DNA from: CAIKZZ01 sp036742455
GTDB lineage: Bacteria > Pseudomonadota > Gammaproteobacteria > Steroidobacterales > Steroidobacteraceae
Length of the DNA stretch: 64,000 bases
Assembly: GCA_036742455.1 (NCBI GenBank)
Contig: DAINQU010000007.1
Span: forward strand, 89,068-153,067
Reading direction: 5' to 3'
Shown here one piece after another: positions 42,863-51,170 of this stretch. Both the position numbers and the translations under genes were made by a program. How positions within the stretch are numbered: the stretch's first letter is position 1; each line of letters starts with the position of its first letter. The notes beneath the pieces are model-generated. The model made no database searches. It was given only the letters and a program-made list of their open reading frames with translations, and was not told the DNA's origin.

Positions 42863-43233
42863 GGTCCGACCTCCGCCCATCGATCAAGTAATCGTTATGT
42901 CAAACCCCGCGATCCCATGGGTCGCGGCCCTTCCCGCGACCATCCTGCGCCGAGCCGCGGGGCTTGTCCATGATTTTTTCCCGGCATCTTTGCAAAAAAG
43001 GTTTATGAATCAATGAGTTAATTGATGCTCGTGCGCCACACCCCGGCCACAAGGCGCTGGCCTTGATCGAGTCAACGCACGGATTCTATTGGTTTTTTTA
43101 GGCGATCCCGACGGGGCCGCGCGCGCCGACCGCTGTATTCCTCGCGCAACGCCTGCCGAAGGCGCCGTCGTGAGGGCTACCCTGCTACCATGCCCGGCCT
43201 CGCCGACCGCGGCGATGGTCGATGGAGGTTCCC
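42863..43233. other. 371-bp intergenic region with nested hairpins
   Basis: No gene found. At 42905-42962 a nested structure forms: an outer 7-bp stem (CCCCGCG with CGCGGGG) encloses a perfect 8-bp hairpin (42920-42941, loop CCCTTC). A T6 run follows at 42974-42979 on the plus strand. Further right is AT-rich sequence (about 42990-43025) with a small inverted repeat ATCAAT/ATTGAT, and a T7 run at 43093-43099. It could hold the divergent promoters, a leader structure or a small RNA. Confidence 0.4.
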
Positions 43234-44772
43234 GTGTCCCGCATCCGCTGGCTACGCCGATTGAGCATTCTTGCCGGGCTCGGTTTGGCCGCGGCCTCGT
43301 GGGCCACGCCAAAGACACCGCCGCATCCGGCGGCGTCTCCTCCGGCCCATGCGAACACTCCGCACAGCAGCACCCACGCGGCGCCTCACGGCGCGGGCGC
43401 GAGCCGCGGCGGTAAGCCCAACAGCGCGACCAAGTCGGGCAAACATGCGTCGCGCAAAGCGGACCCGGAGGCGGCCAATCACTCGAAGGGTCCTCCCCCC
43501 ACCTGGTCGATCCGTCCGTCGACGGGCACCCGTGCACACGCCAGTGACGAGGAGTACACCGACGCCGATCCACCACCCTGGAACGCGCGCTGGGGCTGCG
43601 CGTTCGCGTCCGGCAGCGCCTCGTCGCTGCTCGCCTCCATCGGTATCGCGGATGACGCGTTGCGCGCCGTGTTGGTGGGCGATGGGGTGGAAAACGACCC
43701 GGGCACGGGTTGCGTCCCGTACGCATTGCTGACCAGCGAAGAATCGGGACTGCTCGCGATCGCCTTGGTGGCCCGTGACAGCGCTTCGCAGACCCCGCGC
43801 TTGCACATCTACTCTCGCGAGCATCATCACGGCCCGCTCACCGGCCGCGTGGATGTCTGGCCTCCGGCCGCCCACTACCAATTCGTGTCCCTCGATCCGG
43901 ACGATGCGATGTGGAACACCGGGGATGCCGAAAAGTATGTTCCCGCTGATCTCACGTACTCCTTGGTGTCGCTGACGCGTGCGTTGGTCCAGCCGCTCGA
44001 GGCGGCGGTGGTCGCCGCTGCGGAGATTAAGGTGATCACCGAGACTGACAGCGACAACCCTGAGCCGCACTTGGTCAGCGTCGAACTGGCGGATCGAGCC
44101 AGTGGTCGTTCGCTCGGTCAGGCACTGTGGGTTGATCGACCGGATTTGCCCGGCGGCTATTACGCCGCGAACGGCGAATCCTACGAGCCGCTGTTCTGGG
44201 TCAGTCCGGTGAACTTCACCTATGTGTCCCGGGGTATACACGCCACGGGCGCGGCGGCCGCGCGTGCCGCGTCGGTGCCGACCGGTGGGAAAAAACCGAA
44301 GTCTCGGAAAAAGCAGTTGGCGCAGCGGTTGCGGCACGACGCGCTACACATCGGCGTTGACTACGTCGCGCCAGAGGGGACGCCCATCGTCGCGGTCGCC
44401 GATGGAACGGTGCTGTTTGCGGGGCTGTTTAGCGGCTACGGCAATTTCGTCATTCTTCAGCACGGCGGCGGCTACACGACGCACTACGGCCATCTGTCCG
44501 CCTATGCGCCCGGTCTGACCGTCGGCGGCCACGTCGAGCGAGGACAGGTACTCGGCAAAGTGGGCGCCACGGGTCTCGCCAGCGGCCCCCATCTGCACTT
44601 CGAAATTCGCCACGACGGCTCGTACATCGATCCGTTGGACCTCGCCGAGCCGTACTCGCTATGGTCGCTGCGGCCCGCCGACTACGGATCGCTCGCGCGA
44701 CGGATCTTGGAGAACACCCTGGTCCGCGAAACTCACGCCGAACGTGCGCCTAGCCTGAACGGCACGCCTTAG
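43234..44772 (+). CDS. exported M23 family metallopeptidase
   Basis: About 512 residues. GTG 43234 is chosen because ATGGAGG ending 5 nt before it is a good ribosome-binding site; ATG 43222 lies inside that site. A signal peptide (to WAT) is followed by a Pro/Ala/His-rich spacer (about 25-95), a domain I do not recognise (about 105-330), and a LytM/M23 domain with HIGVDYVAPEGTP (metal His and Asp), YGHLSAY and GPHLHFEIR. All metal and catalytic residues are present, so it likely cuts peptidoglycan cross-bridges. It ends 4 nt inside the convergent oligopeptidase gene. Confidence 0.93.
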   Translation: MSRIRWLRRLSILAGLGLAAASWATPKTPPHPAASPPAHANTPHSSTHAAPHGAGASRGGKPNSATKSGKHASRKADPEAANHSKGPPPTWSIRPSTGTRAHASDEEYTDADPPPWNARWGCAFASGSASSLLASIGIADDALRAVLVGDGVENDPGTGCVPYALLTSEESGLLAIALVARDSASQTPRLHIYSREHHHGPLTGRVDVWPPAAHYQFVSLDPDDAMWNTGDAEKYVPADLTYSLVSLTRALVQPLEAAVVAAAEIKVITETDSDNPEPHLVSVELADRASGRSLGQALWVDRPDLPGGYYAANGESYEPLFWVSPVNFTYVSRGIHATGAAAARAASVPTGGKKPKSRKKQLAQRLRHDALHIGVDYVAPEGTPIVAVADGTVLFAGLFSGYGNFVILQHGGGYTTHYGHLSAYAPGLTVGGHVERGQVLGKVGATGLASGPHLHFEIRHDGSYIDPLDLAEPYSLWSLRPADYGSLARRILENTLVRETHAERAPSLNGTP

Positions 44773-46865
44773 CCTTCGTCCACGCAGCCCGCGCACTGGA
44801 GCAGAAACGCCTGCTCCAGTGCAATCTCGTGGTGTGCCGCATAACGGCCTGTCGCACCGCCATGACCCGCGTCCAGATTCATGCGCAGCACGATCGGCGC
44901 CGTGCCTTGTTGATACTTACGCAACTTGGCGACCCACTTGGCGCTCTCCCAATATTGCACTTGCGCATCGTGCAGTCCGCCCGTCACAAACATGGCGGGG
45001 TATGTCTGTGCGCGAATATTGTCGATCGGTGAATACGCCGCCATCGTCCGATAATCCTCGGCATTGGCAGGATCACCCCACTCTTCGTATTCGAGCGTGG
45101 TCAACGGCAATTCGTCGTCGAGCATCGACGTCAGCACATCCACAAACGGCACGTGAGCGACGAGGGCGCAAAATTCGTTCGGTACCTGATTCGCCACCGC
45201 ACCGATGAGCAACCCGCCGGCACTGGCTCCCGTCGCACAGCAGCGCGTCGGCGACACGTCGCCGGCGGCGACCAGCGCGCGGCGCACATCGACAAAATCG
45301 TCGAAGGTGTGGTGCTTGTCTGCCAACCGACCTGCATCGTACCAAGCACGCCCCAACTCATCGCCGCCACGCACGTGCGCGATCGCATAGACAAAACCGC
45401 GATCGATCAGGGGTAAAAGAGTCGCATCAAAGACGGCCGGCATCGCATAACCGTAGGCACCGTAGCCCGTCAAAAGCAGCGGTGCGGTGCCATCGCTGAG
45501 GGTATCCGCCCGCGCGAGCAGCGACACCGGCACTTGAACCCCATCGCGCGCCGTTATCCAACGGCGCTGCACGCGGTAACGATCCGACTGATATCCGCCT
45601 TCCACCGGATCCACCCGCAGCACCCGCGTCTCGCCGCTCGCCCAGTCCAGTGCCATGCGCGTCGTCGGATGCGCTAACGACCCCCAGGCAACCCGCAGGA
45701 AGGGTGCCGTCGAATCCCGATTGACGTCGAGCCAGAGTGTCGCTGCCGGATGCGGCGCCGTGAGCAGTCGATCCGTTCCACCGTTGCGATCCAGCAGACG
45801 AACACGACCGATACCGGCGACCCGCTCAGCCACCGCGAGATGCGATTCGAACACCATCATGTCCGTCAGCACGACGCCGTCCACCGCCGGCACGACCGTC
45901 TCCCAGCGCGATCGGTCGGCGAGGGCCGTCCGAGGCGCTTGGACGATCCGGAAGTCAGCGGCGCCCTCATTGGTCCTGAGCAACCACTGGTCGCCCATAT
46001 CCTCAATGTCGTACTCGTGCCCTTGCCGCCGCGGTATCGCCACCTGAAAGACCGGTTCGATACTGTCGGTGCGCACATAGAGCACTTCGCTGGTGGAGGT
46101 GCTGTCGAGGTGCAAGTAAATGTAGGCGCCGCTGCGGCTACGGCTCAAGGAGAGGGTGTAGGCATCGTCGCTTTCGGTATACAGGCGCTGATCGGTCGAG
46201 GAGTGCGTTCCGGGCACGTGACGCCATACCTGATGGCCGAGTAGCGTGACCGGGTCCTGACGGATATAGAGCACCGAACCGTCGTTCAAGAAGGCGAGAT
46301 CCGCATCCAAACCGAGTCGTTCTTCCGGCATCGACTGGCCCGTCGTCCGATCGACGATGCGCAGCGCGTATTGATGGCGTCCGAGCGGATCCTCGGTCAG
46401 CGCGAGCCACCGCCCATCGGGCGAGACTTCCAGAGAGCCGAGCGTGTACGCCGCACTGCCCTCGGCCGCCTGCGCCGCGTCGAGCAAGACCTCCTCAGGG
46501 CCTCCGTCGCGCCATCGCACGTGAAGCGGATGTTCGGCACCCTCACGATAGCGGGCCTGATACCACCACCCGTGCTCAAAGACCGGTAGCCCCGACTGCT
46601 CGGGCGGTACGCGACGTGCCAGCTCGATTTTGAGTTGCGCCACGAGCGGCGCAAGCGGCGCGAACCACCGCTCGCACGCCGCGTTTTCGCGCGCCAGATG
46701 CGCCAAAACCACCGGGTCTGAGCGACTATCGTCACGCAACCAGTACCACGGATCGAGGCGATCACCGTGCGCAGAGCTGACCCGTGTCGGGCATTCCGGG
46801 GTCTGGGGCGGGAGATAGCGAGGCGTCGGGTGATTCGGGCGCTCGGCGGTCGTCTGATCGTTCAT
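44769..46865 (-). CDS. ptrB: oligopeptidase B (S9A prolyl oligopeptidase family)
   Basis: 698 residues from ATG 46865. An N-terminal region DPWYWLRDD followed by a seven-bladed propeller and a C-terminal alpha/beta hydrolase domain. The catalytic Ser is in CATGASAGGLL, Asp in GGLHDAQVQYWE, and His in DAGHGGATGR. The GDELGRAWYDAGRL and EYEEWGDPANAEDY segments are typical of PtrB, which cleaves after basic residues in small peptides. No signal peptide, so cytoplasmic. Only 22 bp separate its start from the divergent next gene. Confidence 0.92.
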   Translation of the reverse strand: MNDQTTAERPNHPTPRYLPPQTPECPTRVSSAHGDRLDPWYWLRDDSRSDPVVLAHLARENAACERWFAPLAPLVAQLKIELARRVPPEQSGLPVFEHGWWYQARYREGAEHPLHVRWRDGGPEEVLLDAAQAAEGSAAYTLGSLEVSPDGRWLALTEDPLGRHQYALRIVDRTTGQSMPEERLGLDADLAFLNDGSVLYIRQDPVTLLGHQVWRHVPGTHSSTDQRLYTESDDAYTLSLSRSRSGAYIYLHLDSTSTSEVLYVRTDSIEPVFQVAIPRRQGHEYDIEDMGDQWLLRTNEGAADFRIVQAPRTALADRSRWETVVPAVDGVVLTDMMVFESHLAVAERVAGIGRVRLLDRNGGTDRLLTAPHPAATLWLDVNRDSTAPFLRVAWGSLAHPTTRMALDWASGETRVLRVDPVEGGYQSDRYRVQRRWITARDGVQVPVSLLARADTLSDGTAPLLLTGYGAYGYAMPAVFDATLLPLIDRGFVYAIAHVRGGDELGRAWYDAGRLADKHHTFDDFVDVRRALVAAGDVSPTRCCATGASAGGLLIGAVANQVPNEFCALVAHVPFVDVLTSMLDDELPLTTLEYEEWGDPANAEDYRTMAAYSPIDNIRAQTYPAMFVTGGLHDAQVQYWESAKWVAKLRKYQQGTAPIVLRMNLDAGHGGATGRYAAHHEIALEQAFLLQCAGCVDEG

Positions 46866-46887
46866 TCGATCATGGTAGCCTGATGAG

Positions 46888-47433
46888 ATGATCAGCATTC
46901 ACCGACTGTGGGCCCTCAGTACTGTCGCGTTGGCGTGGCTGAGTCCGGCGACGTACGCAGGACCCTTGATGACGGACCCCGAGTTGTTTGATTACCGTCC
47001 CTTGCCCGCCGAGGGCACGGTCAGCGTTCGGGTCGACTCCACCAGCCCGCACTTTGTGTTCCGCAGTGGCGATAGCGCGTATGCGGCGTTTCGACTGCCG
47101 GATACCCACGGCGCCTACCTCGTCGACGTCATCGCTCCCTTGGAACCGCCCACCGATCCGGCGCGGTCGCGGGTCTTTTACCCCGCCGTGGCGTTGCTCT
47201 CGGATAAATTTATCGTCGTGCGCGCCTCGGACGGCGCCGCTTGGCACTTTGATTTACCGGACTATGGCCTCACGACCGTACCGGCTTATCGCTTAACGCT
47301 GGAGATAGAAGACGGCGGGCCGGAGCGTTACCTGATCGTCTACACGCCGCGTGATCCCGCCACGGCGGCCCTGGCTGGCGCCTCGGCCACCGGGCCGATC
47401 CGCATCCACATCAGTCCGGCGCCTCGCGAGTAA
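46888..47433 (+). CDS. exported protein of unknown function
   Basis: 181 residues with a signal peptide (to TYA, about residue 24). The rest is beta-rich, with FDYRPLPAEGTVSVRVDSTSPHFVF and RYLIVYTPRDPA. The layout (export signal, two small beta units, RYLIVYT strand) recalls MalM-type periplasmic proteins, but the match is too weak to name it. Convergent with the flippase-like gene, 1 bp apart. Confidence 0.65.
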   Translation: MISIHRLWALSTVALAWLSPATYAGPLMTDPELFDYRPLPAEGTVSVRVDSTSPHFVFRSGDSAYAAFRLPDTHGAYLVDVIAPLEPPTDPARSRVFYPAVALLSDKFIVVRASDGAAWHFDLPDYGLTTVPAYRLTLEIEDGGPERYLIVYTPRDPATAALAGASATGPIRIHISPAPRE

Positions 47434-47434
47434 C

Positions 47435-48433
47435 TCAGTCGAGCTCGGCCTCTTCGGCCTCCACGGCGGCCGCACGGGCCCGTTGCGTCGGTAAACGCCA
47501 CCAGATCTCGTAGGCGGAGAACAAGACCAGCGCGAACAAGAAAGGTCCCGCCTCCAATAATCCGCGATAGACGATCACGACGGCGGCTACTTGGGCGGGG
47601 TGCAGATTCGGCAGCAGCGCCACCATTGCGACATCGAAGACGCCGAGACCGGCAGGCAAACCCGATGCAAGGCCGGCGAGTATGCTGATGACGTACACGC
47701 CCATGTAGACCGTGAACGGCAAATTGGCGCCGGCCGGTAGCAGAAAATAGAGAATGCTGGCACCGCACGTCACCTCGACGACGCCGACGATGTATTGCAC
47801 CGCCGTCAGCCGCGGCGGTGGCAGCGGCACCTGATACTTGCCGAGGTGCAAAGGCCCGCGGTGGCGCAAGACCAAGGTCAGGTAGCCGAGATGCAATGCG
47901 ACGAGGGCGAAGCCGATACCCCGCGCTAGCGCCGCACTCGTGTGGAGCAGCGGTGCGGCGGCGTCAGCCTGTACCAACAACGAGAGCGACAGCAAAATCC
48001 CCAACCCCGCCGGATACGGGATCGCCGCCAGCAGAATCATCTTGCCGATATCCAGCGGCCGCATGCCCACGGCGGAATAGATCCGGTAGCGGATCGCGCC
48101 GCCGGATACCGCACCCAAACCCAACACGTGGCCGATGGACGACGCCAGAAAGCCGCCCATTGCGGCGCGGCGCGGACTTACAGGACCCGCCACAACGCCG
48201 GCAATAATCGCTTCACACAGCGCGAGGGAGCCGTACAGGACAAGCACCAAGAACGCGCCGGCGATCGCGCCGCTGAGCGGTATATCCTGCAACGCGCGCA
48301 ACACATCGGACACATTGAGCTGCCGCATGCCCCCGTGCTGGAGGAACCGCAGCGCCAGCGCCACAATGAATGCGGACAGTACGACGGGCAATAACCGCCG
48401 CACGGTGAACGTCTTCTTCTTCAAGGCGCTCAA
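47435..48433 (-). CDS. YbhN/MprF-like integral membrane protein (UPF0104)
   Basis: About 332 residues with eight or so membrane helices. GGFLASSIGHVLGLGAVSGGAIRYRIY and LASGLPAGLGVFDVAMVALLP match the flippase-like part of MprF / YbhN proteins (lysylphosphatidylglycerol synthase TM region). The catalytic aminoacyl-transfer domain is absent. It may move lipids across the inner membrane. The start is taken as TTG 48433, overlapping the KTSC stop (TTGA); TTG 48424 is an alternative. The longer open frame overlaps the KTSC gene. Confidence 0.8.
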   Translation of the reverse strand: MSALKKKTFTVRRLLPVVLSAFIVALALRFLQHGGMRQLNVSDVLRALQDIPLSGAIAGAFLVLVLYGSLALCEAIIAGVVAGPVSPRRAAMGGFLASSIGHVLGLGAVSGGAIRYRIYSAVGMRPLDIGKMILLAAIPYPAGLGILLSLSLLVQADAAAPLLHTSAALARGIGFALVALHLGYLTLVLRHRGPLHLGKYQVPLPPPRLTAVQYIVGVVEVTCGASILYFLLPAGANLPFTVYMGVYVISILAGLASGLPAGLGVFDVAMVALLPNLHPAQVAAVVIVYRGLLEAGPFLFALVLFSAYEIWWRLPTQRARAAAVEAEEAELD

Positions 48434-48639
48434 CGCACGATCCGCTCGGGATAGTTTTCCTCGATGTTGTCGCGGTAGTAACTCCACATCGACCCGGCCG
48501 ATGACAGCCGACGCCACACTTCGAAGGACACCCCGGTGTATTCAATCAGGCGTGATCCGACCTCGACGCGCAGCAACCGGTTCGCTTCGTCGTAGCCGAT
48601 GGCGCGCAATTCTCCCGCGCTCACCCGTTTCATCTCCAT
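48430..48639 (-). CDS. KTSC domain protein
   Basis: 69 residues, nearly all a KTSC domain: MKRVSAGELRAIGYDEANRLLRVEV, LIEYTGVSFEVWRRL and GSMWSYYRDNIEENYP. In this family Ser/Ala variation at the first strand is common. Function unknown; it can stand alone or be fused to RNA-related enzymes. GAGGGG lies 5 nt before ATG. It overlaps the upstream lipoprotein gene by 10 nt. Confidence 0.85.
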   Translation of the reverse strand: MEMKRVSAGELRAIGYDEANRLLRVEVGSRLIEYTGVSFEVWRRLSSAGSMWSYYRDNIEENYPERIVR

Positions 48640-49271
48640 ATCGTCCCCTCGTCGGTTCGTGCCACACGCAGGGCCGGCATCGCACCCATGCGCCGAGGAT
48701 AACGCACGAGCATGGGTTTTTCGTGAACAGGATGGTCGAGTCGAAATTCAAAATGCGCCACGGGATGGCCTTCGATCGCAACGTCCATGATGTACCGGCC
48801 CGGCGGATCGCCGGTGCCGAGCAACCAGTTCACATGGCGCATTTCGCCTTTTTCGACCAACTCGTCGCCCGTCGACAGCGCCGTGCGACCGTCCTTGGAT
48901 ATCCGGACGCCGTCGTCGTCTTCGACATCGCCCCAGTCGTCTGCCGGCTCCGGTAGCGTCAACCGTTCCTGCCAGCGCACGGAAGAGCGTGACGTCTCAA
49001 TCTCGGCTATCCAACCGTAATTGACCCCGTCTTCCGCCGGCAGCACATCCGCCGGGATGAAATGGTCATCGCCCGACGGTGTGGTTTTCAAAATGCCGAA
49101 GCGAACCCGCTTGACGACCAAATCCGGCCCAATGCGCAACGGCAAGGATACCGGCCCCGGTCGATTCCAGTCCGTCGACGGTGTGTGCGGTCGCGACGAG
49201 CCTCGATCACCGCATGCCGCGATCAGACTGCCAAGACAACACCACAGTAGAATCCATCGGCAACGGGTCAC
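48630..49271 (-). CDS. lipoprotein of unknown function
   Basis: 213 residues, GTG start. A signal peptide with lipobox LIAAC (Cys20) suggests outer or inner membrane anchoring. The mature part is beta-rich with acidic stretches (LPEPADDWGDVEDDDG), and no motif is recognised. It heads the three-gene string lipoprotein-KTSC-flippase-like, whose genes overlap. Confidence 0.7.
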   Translation of the reverse strand: MTRCRWILLWCCLGSLIAACGDRGSSRPHTPSTDWNRPGPVSLPLRIGPDLVVKRVRFGILKTTPSGDDHFIPADVLPAEDGVNYGWIAEIETSRSSVRWQERLTLPEPADDWGDVEDDDGVRISKDGRTALSTGDELVEKGEMRHVNWLLGTGDPPGRYIMDVAIEGHPVAHFEFRLDHPVHEKPMLVRYPRRMGAMPALRVARTDEGTIWR

Positions 49272-49297
49272 GGCACTCTCTGCACTCTGACAATGAT

Positions 49298-49912
49298 TTA
49301 GGAGCGAGGGCTCGGGAGCGTCGTACTGCGACTGCGCCCCACAAGCCGGTCAAAGCCCGTTCGGGAACGCTCAAGCGCTCGGGGATCGCGCATGAACCCC
49401 GTTGCCCAATGATGGGCCTGTCGCAATGCCATCAACTCGTAGAACCATTGTACCGGGTCCGTCCCGGCCGGGAGATGTCCATGGCGCATTGCCGAGGCGA
49501 TGAGCTGTTCACAGACCTGACGGAACTCGCGGAACGTGCGTTCCAGACGATCGCGGACCGGGCCCTCGCTGTCGTCGAATTCGTCGGCGGCCGCAAAGAA
49601 CGGGCATTGGCCTGGCAGCCCCGCGTTAGCCGGCCATGCCAACCAGCGCTCGTACAAATCTTCCAGGCGCGGCAGGCCGGGCGGAGCCGTCTTCGAAGGC
49701 GCCACCACGGTTTCGAGAAAGCGATCGCTGGCAGACTCCAAGGTGGCGAGCTGCAGCGCTTCTTTGGAGCCGAAATGGGCGTACAGCCCGCTCTTCGTCA
49801 TGCCGACGCGGTCGGCGAGAGGCTGGAGATTGAGGCCGCCGAGACCCTGCAGGCACGCCATTTCCACGGCGGACTGCAGAATCGAGGCTCGAGTACGGGC
49901 GCCTTTAGACAT
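49298..49912 (-). CDS. TetR family transcriptional regulator
   Basis: 204 residues. The N-terminal helix-turn-helix (about 5-60) reads RASILQSAVEMACLQGLGGLNLQPLADRVGMTKSGLYAHFGSKEAL (split here at family marks GVGMTKSGLY-like and HFGSKEAL). A C-terminal ligand-binding helical domain like TetR_C_16/YcdC-type follows. A perfect 14-bp inverted repeat ends 17 bp upstream of its start and is a likely operator. The target gene is not evident. Confidence 0.9.
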   Translation of the reverse strand: MSKGARTRASILQSAVEMACLQGLGGLNLQPLADRVGMTKSGLYAHFGSKEALQLATLESASDRFLETVVAPSKTAPPGLPRLEDLYERWLAWPANAGLPGQCPFFAAADEFDDSEGPVRDRLERTFREFRQVCEQLIASAMRHGHLPAGTDPVQWFYELMALRQAHHWATGFMRDPRALERSRTGFDRLVGRSRSTTLPSPRS

Positions 49913-49928
49913 GACGCCTAAATTAGCA

Positions 49929-49962
49929 CGATCGGTCAGACTGCGCAGAGTCTGACCGATCG
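49929..49962. promoter_or_regulatory. perfect 14-bp inverted repeat upstream of tetR
   Basis: CGATCGGTCAGACT, a 6-nt centre GCGCAG, then AGTCTGACCGATCG. No mismatch in 14 bp. It lies 17 bp before the tetR start and 16 bp after the end of the lipoprotein gene. There is no T-run on the minus strand (TGCTAATTTA follows), so it fits a regulator site better than an intrinsic terminator, though it could do both. Confidence 0.7.
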
Positions 49963-49978
49963 ACGCCGGTTCCTGAAC

Positions 49979-50404
49979 TTACTGGCAGGCGCTCTCGCCG
50001 TCCTTGAAGCTCAGCTTCGACTCGCCGGTCGCCGGGACGTCGTGTTCGCACGTCGCCACGCCCGACGGCAGCATCGCCGTGAACTTCCACTTACCCGGCG
50101 CCATCGGAATCGACGCCGCGGTGCCCGAGCACGACACGCCATCGGCACCCTTGGTGAGCGTGACCGGCGTGATGAATTCCTTCGAATTCGACATCTTCGG
50201 CGCATCCGGCAGGATCTGTACCGGGCTGACCTTGACGTTCACGTCCTCGCAGGAACCTTGCTGCGTGATCGAGTCCACCTTAACGGTTGTGTGCATCAGC
50301 TGGGAAGCATCGTCGCTACCGCCGCAACCGGCCAAGCTGCCTACGGCAACCGCAGCAGCAGTCAGAACAAAGAGGCGCGCCTTACGGCTGGTCGTCAGAA
50401 GCAT
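49979..50404 (-). CDS. small lipoprotein
   Basis: 141 residues from ATG 50404 with AGGGGGA upstream. Signal peptide with a perfect lipobox LAGC (Cys22), followed by GGSDD. The mature part has four cysteines in a beta-like domain (SCEDVNVKVSPVQI, VSCSGTAASI, TCEHDVPATG, ESACQ). No family recognised. It could be an inner- or outer-membrane lipoprotein; GGSDD at +2 to +6 is not the classical Asp+2 signal. Confidence 0.75.
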   Translation of the reverse strand: MLLTTSRKARLFVLTAAAVAVGSLAGCGGSDDASQLMHTTVKVDSITQQGSCEDVNVKVSPVQILPDAPKMSNSKEFITPVTLTKGADGVSCSGTAASIPMAPGKWKFTAMLPSGVATCEHDVPATGESKLSFKDGESACQ

Positions 50405-50503
50405 GGATATCCCCCTGGGAACTCTGTAACTGGGATGAAAAAGTGCATTATGGGCACCGCCTGATTGTAGCCTGAGCCGAGGCGTCAAAAGCAATCCGGA
50501 GGT

Positions 50504-51103
50504 TTACGCCCAGGGAGTTTCAAGCTCCCAGAGGATGGGGTTCAGGTCCCGCCGGAAATGCAGGCCGGACCCGACGTGCCGAAATACCCGCTTCAGTCGC
50601 CGTCGATACCACTCACCCGAACGCTGGTGTACCGAATCATCGGTCCGCGACTGATCCGCGGCATGACGCCAATCGGCTTGCGTCAAAACGCTCAAATAGA
50701 TAGCGCCTCGACTCAACCGGCTCAAATTCGCGATGGCGCGCCCCGCGGATCGATCGTCGAGATACTGGAGCACGTCGTGACATACCACGAGGTCATACGG
50801 GGTTTGCGCTGCGTGGTCGGCCACGGAACCGCGCGTCCACCCAAATCGCTCACAGAGATACTCACTGACCTCGAGACCCTCGTAGCGCGCCTTCGGAAAG
50901 TGCCGCAACAACGGCTCGCGCAGCAATCCTATTCCGCAGCCGGCATCCAAAATGCGTCGCACCGGCAGTTCAAGGTAGTTGACGATGCCGCCAATGAGAC
51001 CGGCCAAACGCTCCGCATCCCCCTCATCCGCGACCCGTGTCTCGGGGTCACCGTAGTACCGCTTGAAGAAGGCCGCATCGAATCGATCATGAGGATCGGT
51101 CAT
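50504..51103 (-). CDS. class I SAM-dependent methyltransferase
   Basis: 199 residues. Motif I is ILDAGCGIGLLREPLL near residue 51, the acidic loop is YEGLEVSEYLC near 74, and motif IV is YDLVVCHDVLQYLDD near 104. No substrate signature. ATG 51103 is the only good start. Unlinked to other modification genes. Confidence 0.88.
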   Translation of the reverse strand: MTDPHDRFDAAFFKRYYGDPETRVADEGDAERLAGLIGGIVNYLELPVRRILDAGCGIGLLREPLLRHFPKARYEGLEVSEYLCERFGWTRGSVADHAAQTPYDLVVCHDVLQYLDDRSAGRAIANLSRLSRGAIYLSVLTQADWRHAADQSRTDDSVHQRSGEWYRRRLKRVFRHVGSGLHFRRDLNPILWELETPWA

Positions 51104-51170
51104 AACTCATCCTTGGCAGTCGACGCCATGCCACAGCGACCAAGGTCTCCGTGCGCTAGCATTCGCCGTC

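Noticed and set aside
43252..44337. 361-codon minus-strand frame opposite the M23 peptidase
   Set aside because: Shadow of the GC-rich coding strand; the plus frame has the full metallopeptidase signature.
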